From positions 1-7,054 of the forward strand of contig JAFXNX010000245.1 in NCBI GenBank assembly GCA_017529175.1: a DNA stretch of 7,054 bases, written 5' to 3'. The notes beneath the pieces were generated by a model. That model was not told where the DNA came from. It ran no database searches and saw only the letters and a list, made by a program, of their open reading frames with translations. The position numbers were made by a program, and so were the translations under genes. The stretch's first letter is position 1, and each line of letters opens with the position of its first letter. Source of the DNA: Clostridia bacterium. GTDB taxonomy: Bacteria > Bacillota_A > Clostridia > Oscillospirales > CAG-272. Shown piece by piece: positions 1-5,066 of the stretch.

Positions 1-1680
1 ATAGATTTAGAAAATAAAATAAAAGACTATGATTTAAAAACATTTTGGATAAAAAATAATAAAGAAAAGGCAAAAAGCAAAATCACAAAAAAAGAATGGA
101 AAAAATATGATGAAAGGAAAATGAGTTTAGACGATATATATAAACTAGAGATTGAAAGAGTAACAGAAGAAGAACTTAAAAAATATGATGACAGAGATAA
201 AAAAGCAGCCTACATATACACACTTATGAACACGGGCTATTCATATGCTGAAAAAACAATTAAAAATGAAGGTGTAACCGACGAAGAATATGCATTAGTA
301 TCCGAAAATATTGATGTGTTAAAAGGAATAAATACAAAATTAGACTGGAAAAGAACATATCCATATGGTGATACATTCAAAAGCCTATTAGGTACAGTTT
401 CAACTAGTAAAAGTGGTATTCCTCTAGAATTAAAAGATCATTATCTAAAAAAAGGATATAGTTTAGATGACAGAGTAGGAATAAGTTATTTAGAATATCA
501 ATATGAAAGTATATTAAAAGGTAAAAAGAACAAATATGAAGTTCTAAATGATGGAACATACAAATTAATAAAAGAGGGTAAAAGAGGACAAGATATTACA
601 ATATCAATTGATATTGAACTTCAAAAACAAATAGAGCAAATAGTAACAGAAGAAATATTAGCTACCAAAAATGAGCCAAATACTGAGTACTATAATCGCT
701 CATATGTCGTTGTATCAAACCCTAAAACTGGTGAAATTCTTGCAATGACAGCCAAGCAATTAAAAGATGGACAAATAATTGATTATACAACAGGCCTATT
801 AACAACATCTGCTGTTATTGGCTCAGCTGTAAAAGGGGCATCACATATTGTCGGCTATAATACAGGTGCCTTAAAAATTGGTGAAGTGAGATATGACCAA
901 TGCGTTAAAATAGCAGCAACACCAGAAAAATGTTCATGGAAACCACTTGGACAACTAAATGACATAACAGCTATTGCTCAATCATCAAATACATACCAAT
1001 ATTTTACAGCCATAAAAGTAGGAAATGGGTATTATAGATACAATGAACCATTATCATTAAATACTGCTGCTTTTGATACATATCGAAATACATTTGCTGA
1101 ATTTGGATTAGGGGTTAAAACCGAAATAGATCTTCCAAATGAAATAACTGGATATAAAGGAACTGATACCGCGCCAGGACATCTATTAGACTTTGCAATA
1201 GGGCAATATGATAATTATACACCACTCCAATTAGCGCAATATATAAACACTATCGCCAACGGTGGAAAAAGAATGGCCCTTCATCTCTATATGCACCCAT
1301 ATGGCGAAACTGAAGATAAAAATGTTAAGGAGCTCAATTCAGTAAATACCAAGCCAGAGTATTTGGAAAGAGTAAAAGAAGGATTTAAAGCTGTTGTCAC
1401 ATATGGGACAGGAGTTGGATACATAGATCCTGTATTTAGACCAGCCGGGAAAACCGGAACAAGTCAAAGTTTTGTCGATACAGATGATAATGGGGTAGTA
1501 GATAAAGAAACACTATCAACCACATTTGTTGCCTATGCTCCTAGTGAGGATCCAAGAGTATCAATTGCCATTATTTCACCAGATGTTTCACATAATGATG
1601 GGGTTACAACATACCAGTCAAACATTAATAAAAGAATAGCTGATAGAGTTTCGAAAAAATACTTTGAATTTTATCAATAA
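1..1680 (+). CDS. Class B penicillin-binding protein (peptidoglycan D,D-transpeptidase), 5'-truncated by window edge
   Basis: This protein cross-links peptidoglycan stem peptides outside the cell membrane. The frame is open from base 1, with no stop before the ATG at 121, and that ATG has no ribosome binding site, so the gene continues leftwards; 559 residues are visible. The three penicillin-binding motifs are present in order: SAVK (acylated serine at 823-825, visible residue 275), SSN (982-990, residues 328-330) and KTGTS (from 1450, lysine 484). Their spacing is usual for class B enzymes. The region before about residue 200 resembles the PBP dimerisation domain, with RTYPYG at 352-369 and a VGISYLEYQYE stretch, followed by the ITISIDIELQ strand that opens the transpeptidase domain. 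The protein stops soon after the transpeptidase fold, so there are no PASTA repeats. The membrane anchor expected at the N terminus lies outside the window. The family call is firm; the specific role (division or elongation) is not resolved. The segment is AT-rich, like rpmG downstream. Confidence 0.93.
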   Translation: MDLENKIKDYDLKTFWIKNNKEKAKSKITKKEWKKYDERKMSLDDIYKLEIERVTEEELKKYDDRDKKAAYIYTLMNTGYSYAEKTIKNEGVTDEEYALVSENIDVLKGINTKLDWKRTYPYGDTFKSLLGTVSTSKSGIPLELKDHYLKKGYSLDDRVGISYLEYQYESILKGKKNKYEVLNDGTYKLIKEGKRGQDITISIDIELQKQIEQIVTEEILATKNEPNTEYYNRSYVVVSNPKTGEILAMTAKQLKDGQIIDYTTGLLTTSAVIGSAVKGASHIVGYNTGALKIGEVRYDQCVKIAATPEKCSWKPLGQLNDITAIAQSSNTYQYFTAIKVGNGYYRYNEPLSLNTAAFDTYRNTFAEFGLGVKTEIDLPNEITGYKGTDTAPGHLLDFAIGQYDNYTPLQLAQYINTIANGGKRMALHLYMHPYGETEDKNVKELNSVNTKPEYLERVKEGFKAVVTYGTGVGYIDPVFRPAGKTGTSQSFVDTDDNGVVDKETLSTTFVAYAPSEDPRVSIAIISPDVSHNDGVTTYQSNINKRIADRVSKKYFEFYQ

Positions 1681-1691
1681 TTTGATATAAT
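1664..1691 (+). promoter_or_regulatory. Putative sigma-A type promoter for rpmG
   Basis: TTGAAT at 1664-1669 (four of six matches to the -35 consensus) is separated by 16 bases from a perfect TATAAT at 1686-1691. Transcription would start near 1698, about 24 bases before the rpmG ATG. The -35 box lies inside the last codons of the penicillin-binding protein gene. The surrounding DNA is AT-rich, so chance matches are easy, but position and spacing fit well. Confidence 0.5.
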
Positions 1692-1706
1692 ATAACCAGA
1701 TATGTG

Positions 1707-1715
1707 AAAAGGAGG
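1707..1715 (+). promoter_or_regulatory. Strong ribosome binding site of rpmG
   Basis: AAAAGGAGG lies 6 bases before the ATG at 1722. It decides the start of rpmG: an in-frame GTG at 1704 would place this site inside the gene and adds residues not seen in L33. Confidence 0.85.
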
Positions 1716-1721
1716 GATATT

Positions 1722-1925
1722 ATGGCCAAAAAAGGAGAAGTTAGAGATAACGTTACTCTAGTTTGTTCAGTGTGTAAAGAAGAAAATTATCGTGTAGAAA
1801 AAAATAAAAGAAATACACCAGAACGTTTAAAATTAAATAAATATTGCCCTAAATGTCAAAAACATACAGTGAGGGACGGTTCTCCTTCACCACGACCGAC
1901 CCGAAACTCGCGGTCGACCTTCTGA
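1722..1925 (+). CDS. rpmG: 50S ribosomal protein L33, C terminus replaced at a sequence junction
   Basis: L33 is a small zinc-ribbon protein of the large ribosomal subunit. Residues 1-50 (1722-1871) match the family: a NVTLVCSVC start, the basic KNKRNTPERL segment and KYCPKCQKHTV. The two CxxC pairs (C15/C18 and C42/C45) make this the zinc-binding form. Family members normally end five or six residues after this point with a sequence like HKETK. Here residue 51 onwards (from 1872) is an unrelated arginine- and serine-rich tail, which is the neighbouring GC-rich DNA read in the wrong frame until a TGA at 1923-1925. The gene is therefore genuine but cut at its 3' end. The start is set by the ribosome binding site at 1707-1715. 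In many Firmicutes rpmG is followed by secE and nusG; neither is present here. Confidence 0.88.
   Translation: MAKKGEVRDNVTLVCSVCKEENYRVEKNKRNTPERLKLNKYCPKCQKHTVRDGSPSPRPTRNSRSTF
1866..1880. other. Composition and gene-content junction (probable assembly chimera)
   Basis: AT-rich DNA (13/60 G+C in 1801-1860) gives way to GC-rich DNA (37/60 in 1921-1980). L33 homology ends at codon 50 (1869-1871), and DeoR-type homology begins in another frame within about ten bases. Both genes are incomplete at this point. No inverted repeat, target duplication, att-like site or transposase is visible. Confidence 0.85.
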
Positions 1926-2296
1926 TGACGGGGACGTCCGTCGTCAACATGGTCGGCGGCAGACTGGAACGCGACAACCAGACCGTTACCGGTCTTCAGG
2001 CGACGAGATTCCTGAACGACGTCAACGTCGACATAGCGTTTCTGACTCCCGCGGGCGTGTCGCTCGAAAACGGTTTTACCGTCGGCTCGTTCAACGAGTG
2101 CGAGCTGAAGCGCATCGTCGCCGAAAAGGCGCGCCGCGTCGTCGTCCTCGTCGACAGCTCGAAGATCGGCAAATCCCTCCCGTATACGTTCTGCGGAGTG
2201 GAAAACGTCGACGTTCTGATCACGGACGCGCCGCTTCCTCCGGAACTCGAACGGGCGGCTGACGCGGTAGGCGCCGCGGTCGTCGTCTGTGAATAA
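1874..2296 (+). pseudogene. DeoR-family transcriptional regulator, C-terminal effector-domain fragment
   Basis: The frame encodes about 140 residues that match the sugar-phosphate-sensing C-terminal domain of DeoR-type regulators. Visible signatures in order are TTDPKLAVDLL, the VNMVGGRLERDNQTVTG strand and turn, VDIAFLTPAGVSLENGFT, the NECELKR helix, RVVVLVDSSKIGK, and VDVLITDAPLPPEL near the end. Family members are usually about 250 residues. The N-terminal helix-turn-helix and the first part of the effector domain (roughly 110 residues) are missing because the sequence is interrupted at the junction near 1871. An ATG at 1853 is in frame, but it lies inside the rpmG cysteine region and has no ribosome binding site, so it is not a real start. 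The gene ends 33 bases before the E2 gene on the same strand, which suggests that the intact regulator may control the dehydrogenase operon (inference). It is called broken only as assembled; the source genome probably has a full gene. Confidence 0.82.
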
Positions 2297-2315
2297 CAAT
2301 GTTTAATATTTTAAT

Positions 2316-2322
2316 GAAAGGA
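2316..2322 (+). promoter_or_regulatory. Ribosome binding site of the E2 gene
   Basis: GAAAGGA sits 7 bases before the ATG at 2330 in an AT-rich 33-base gap (2297-2329). It supports the start that gives a complete lipoyl domain. No clear promoter or terminator is visible in the gap. Confidence 0.65.
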
Positions 2323-2329
2323 CACATAT

Positions 2330-3640
2330 ATGGCTAATCTTGTTATCATGCCCCGTCAGGGGCAAAGCGTCGAAAGCTGTATCATCACGACGTGGCAGAA
2401 GAAGAAAGGCGATCGCGTAAACGAAGGCGATATCATCTTCTCCTACGAGACTGACAAATCCGCCTTTGACGAGCCCGCCCAGTTTTCGGGCGTGATCCTT
2501 CACACCTTTGCTGAAGAGGGCGACGTGGTCGACTGTCTCGCGCCCGTCTGCATCATAGGCGAAGAGGGCGAGGATATCTCCTCTCTGCTCGGCGGAGCCG
2601 CTCCGGCGGAAGAAAAGAAAGAGGAACCCAAAGCGGAAGACGCAGCTCCCGCCGAAAAAGCGGAACAGGCGGCCGCTCCCGAAGCCACGAAAGTCGAAGG
2701 AGACAGACTGAGGATATCTCCCCGCGCGAAGAATCTCGCGCTCAAGACCGGCGTCGATCTCTCCGCTGTCACACCGACGGGTCCTCACGGCAGGATCATC
2801 GAACGCGACGTCAACGCCGCGCTCGACGCGGGCAAGGTAGGCACTACCGCCGCGGTCGAGGACTTCCTGCGCGGAATCGTCCCCGAAAAGAAAGAAGAGG
2901 CCGAAGCGCCCGCGAGCGCTCCCGCTGCTGCGGCGGCTCCCTCCGCGGACGTCTACGCTTACGAAGAAGCTCCGATGTCGAACGTCAGAAAGGTCATCGC
3001 GAAGTCGATGCACGCGTCGCTTTCCGAGATGGCTCAGCTCACTCTGAACGCGTCCTTCGACGCGACCCGTCTCCTTGCTTACCGCAAGCTCCTCAAAGAG
3101 CGCGGCGAGGAAATGGGACTTTCCAAAGTCACCATCAACGATATGGTACTCTTCGCGGTCGGCCGTATCCTTCCGAATTTCCCGGATATCAACGCCAACC
3201 TCGTTGACGGCAAGATCAGACGCTTCGCTCACGCCAACGTCGGATGCGCCGTCGATACGGACAGAGGGCTTCTCGTTCCCGTCATCACCTGCGCGGAGAA
3301 GAAGACGCTCGCGGAGGTTTCAGCCGATGCGAAACGGCTCGCGGGCGGCGCCCGCGAGGGCAAGCTTTCTCCCGACGAGATGAGCGGCGGTTCCTTCACC
3401 GTGACGAACCTCGGTTCTCTCGGCGTCGAGAGCTTCACTCCCGTAATCAACCCGCCTCAGACGGCGATCCTCGGCGTCTGCTGCACTACGAACCGTCTGA
3501 AAGCCGACGGTACGGTCTATCCAGCGATGGGACTCTCCCTCACGTTTGACCACAGAGCGGTCGACGGGGCCCCCGCCGCGAAGTTCCTCAAAGAACTATG
3601 CACGGCGCTCGAGTCCTTCGATCTGCTCCTCGCGAAGTGA
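2330..3640 (+). CDS. pdhC: Dihydrolipoamide acyltransferase, E2 of a 2-oxoacid (probably pyruvate) dehydrogenase complex
   Basis: E2 forms the core of the complex and moves the acyl group from E1 to CoA through a swinging lipoyl arm in the cytoplasm. The 436-residue protein has the full domain order. A single N-terminal lipoyl domain covers about residues 1-82, with the lipoylated lysine K43 in ETDKSAF. An Ala/Pro/Glu/Lys-rich flexible linker spans about 90-122. The peripheral-subunit-binding domain is about 126-168 (RISPRAKNLA to GRIIERDV). A second Ala/Pro linker is about 185-207, and the catalytic acyltransferase domain runs from about 213 to 436. The active-site motif DHRAVDGA is at 407-414, with H408 and D412. 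The length is normal for a one-lipoyl E2. E3 follows after 10 bases and E1 after that. Acetyl specificity is inferred; acetoin-cleaving and branched-chain E2 enzymes look similar. Confidence 0.95.
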   Translation: MANLVIMPRQGQSVESCIITTWQKKKGDRVNEGDIIFSYETDKSAFDEPAQFSGVILHTFAEEGDVVDCLAPVCIIGEEGEDISSLLGGAAPAEEKKEEPKAEDAAPAEKAEQAAAPEATKVEGDRLRISPRAKNLALKTGVDLSAVTPTGPHGRIIERDVNAALDAGKVGTTAAVEDFLRGIVPEKKEEAEAPASAPAAAAAPSADVYAYEEAPMSNVRKVIAKSMHASLSEMAQLTLNASFDATRLLAYRKLLKERGEEMGLSKVTINDMVLFAVGRILPNFPDINANLVDGKIRRFAHANVGCAVDTDRGLLVPVITCAEKKTLAEVSADAKRLAGGAREGKLSPDEMSGGSFTVTNLGSLGVESFTPVINPPQTAILGVCCTTNRLKADGTVYPAMGLSLTFDHRAVDGAPAAKFLKELCTALESFDLLLAK

Positions 3641-3644
3641 GGTG
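3639..3644 (+). promoter_or_regulatory. Ribosome binding site of lpdA overlapping the E2 stop codon
   Basis: GAGGTG begins within the TGA stop of E2 (3638-3640) and lies 6 bases before the ATG at 3651. The overlap indicates tight translational coupling of E2 and E3 and supports one transcript. Confidence 0.7.
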
Positions 3645-3650
3645 TGACGA

Positions 3651-5039
3651 ATGGCTGACAACAAATATGATCTGATCGTACTCGGCGGAGGCCCCGCCGG
3701 TTACAACGCGGCGGAGCGCGCCGCGCACGAGGGTATGAAAACGCTCGTGATCGAGGAGAGGGAACTCGGCGGCGTGTGCCTCAACGAGGGCTGCATCCCG
3801 ACGAAGACGTTCCTGTACTCCGCCAAGATCCTCGACTACGCTCACCACGGCGACAAATACGGCGTGACCGTGACGGGCGCGTCGCTCGACCACTCGAAGG
3901 TCGTCGACAGAAAGAACAAAGTCGTCAAGACGCTCGTCTCGGGCGTCGGCGCCAAGATGAAAGGCGCGGGCGTCACCGTTCACCGCGGTACGGGCGTTAT
4001 AAAAGGGAAGAGCGCGGACGGTTTCACCGTCGTCTCGGGCGACGAGACGTTCACCGGCACAAAACTCCTGATCTGTACCGGATCCGAGGCGGTCGTACCG
4101 CCCGTGACCGGTCTGCGCGAGGCCGTTCCCGAGGGACTCGCCGTAACTAACCGCGAGATCCTCGATATCCGCGAGATCCCGAAGTCGATCGTCGTCATAG
4201 GCGGCGGCGTCATCGGACTCGAAATGGCGTCTTATTTCAACTCCGTCGGCTCGAAAGTCACCGTGATCGAAATGCTCGACAAGATCGCGGGCCCGACCGA
4301 CGCGGAGATATCGAAGATCTTACAGAACAATTACGCAAAGCGCGGAGTCGAGTTCAAACTCGGCGCGAAAGTCACCGCCGTCAGCGGAAATAAGGGCAAA
4401 GGCTCCGTTTCCTATGAGATGGGCGGCAAGACGGAGAAAGTCGACTGCGATCTGATCCTCGTCTCGACCGGACGCCGCGCCCGCACCGCGAATATCGGCC
4501 TCGAGTCAGTCGGCGTTCTCACCGAGCGCGGCGCGATAAAGACCGACGAGAGGTGCCGCACCTCCGTACCCGGTATATGGGCTGCGGGCGACGTCAACGG
4601 ACGGATCATGCTCGCCCACACCGCGTACAGAGAGGGAGAGGCAGCAGTCGCCGATATGGTCGGGAAAGCCGACCGCGTCGACTACAGATCCATTCCTTCC
4701 GTTATTTATACGAATCCCGAGGTCGGCTCCGTCGGCGAGACGCTCGACAGCGCGAAGCGCGCGGGGATCGACGCGGAAGAACACACCCTTTCCCTCAGAT
4801 ACAGCGGAAGATACGTCGCTGAGAACGAGGGAGGCGACGGGATCGTCAAGATCGTCGTCGGCAAAGCGCATAAGAATATCCTCGGCGTCCATATGATCGG
4901 CTCTTACGCCTCCGAGATCATTTACGGCGCCGCCGCAATGGTCGCCCGCGAGATGAGAGTGGACGACGTCCGCCGTCTCGTGTTCCCGCACCCCAGCGTG
5001 TGCGAGGCGATCCGCGAGGCAATGTTCTCGATCAACTGA
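3651..5039 (+). CDS. lpdA: Dihydrolipoamide dehydrogenase (E3)
   Basis: E3 is an FAD flavoprotein that reoxidises the dihydrolipoyl group of E2 and reduces NAD+. The 462-residue length is typical of the stand-alone enzyme, and no lipoyl domain is fused to it. The FAD-binding GGGPAG is at 12-17. The redox-active disulfide is C43/C48 in CLNEGC. The NAD-binding GGGVIG is at 184-189, and the second FAD motif AAGDV is at 311-315. The C-terminal dimerisation domain ends with the catalytic His-Glu pair, H447 and E452, in HPSVCE. Most relatives have serine or threonine before that glutamate; here it is C451. The start follows a GAGGTG site and gives the expected N terminus. Its place between E2 and E1 makes it the dedicated E3 of this complex, although E3 can also serve other lipoyl systems such as glycine cleavage. 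Confidence 0.96.
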   Translation: MADNKYDLIVLGGGPAGYNAAERAAHEGMKTLVIEERELGGVCLNEGCIPTKTFLYSAKILDYAHHGDKYGVTVTGASLDHSKVVDRKNKVVKTLVSGVGAKMKGAGVTVHRGTGVIKGKSADGFTVVSGDETFTGTKLLICTGSEAVVPPVTGLREAVPEGLAVTNREILDIREIPKSIVVIGGGVIGLEMASYFNSVGSKVTVIEMLDKIAGPTDAEISKILQNNYAKRGVEFKLGAKVTAVSGNKGKGSVSYEMGGKTEKVDCDLILVSTGRRARTANIGLESVGVLTERGAIKTDERCRTSVPGIWAAGDVNGRIMLAHTAYREGEAAVADMVGKADRVDYRSIPSVIYTNPEVGSVGETLDSAKRAGIDAEEHTLSLRYSGRYVAENEGGDGIVKIVVGKAHKNILGVHMIGSYASEIIYGAAAMVAREMRVDDVRRLVFPHPSVCEAIREAMFSIN

Positions 5040-5050
5040 AATAATTATAA

Positions 5051-5057
5051 AAAGGAG
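5051..5057 (+). promoter_or_regulatory. Ribosome binding site of the fused E1 gene
   Basis: AAAGGAG lies 9 bases before the ATG at 5067, in a 27-base AT-rich gap after lpdA. It sets the start of the E1 gene. No hairpin is visible in the gap, so read-through from lpdA is expected. Confidence 0.75.
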
Positions 5058-5066
5058 ATATAAAAA

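Noticed and set aside
121..123. ATG at 121 as start of the penicillin-binding protein
   Set aside because: The frame is open back to base 1 without a stop, the upstream codons read as a plausible charged continuation, and there is no Shine-Dalgarno sequence or membrane anchor after this ATG.
1853..1873. ATG at 1853 as start of the DeoR-like protein
   Set aside because: It falls inside the CPKC cysteine codons of rpmG, has no ribosome binding site, and its first six or so residues come from the AT-rich side of the junction.
1860..1885. Horizontal transfer boundary or mobile-element insertion site
   Set aside because: There is no transposase, inverted repeat, target duplication or tRNA/att site, and genes on both sides are cut, which fits a misjoined contig better.
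1872..1925. Arg/Ser-rich C-terminal extension of L33 as a new functional tail
   Set aside because: It is GC-rich DNA from the other side of the junction read in the wrong frame; the DeoR frame explains the same bases.
1856..2299. A 147-codon minus-strand frame opposite the DeoR fragment
   Set aside because: The plus-strand frame matches DeoR throughout; the minus-strand translation has no family resemblance and also crosses the junction.
2303..3232. A 309-codon open frame on the minus strand
   Set aside because: It is antisense to the E2 gene and shows low-complexity Phe/Arg/Gly stretches that mirror the Ala/Glu-rich linkers of E2.
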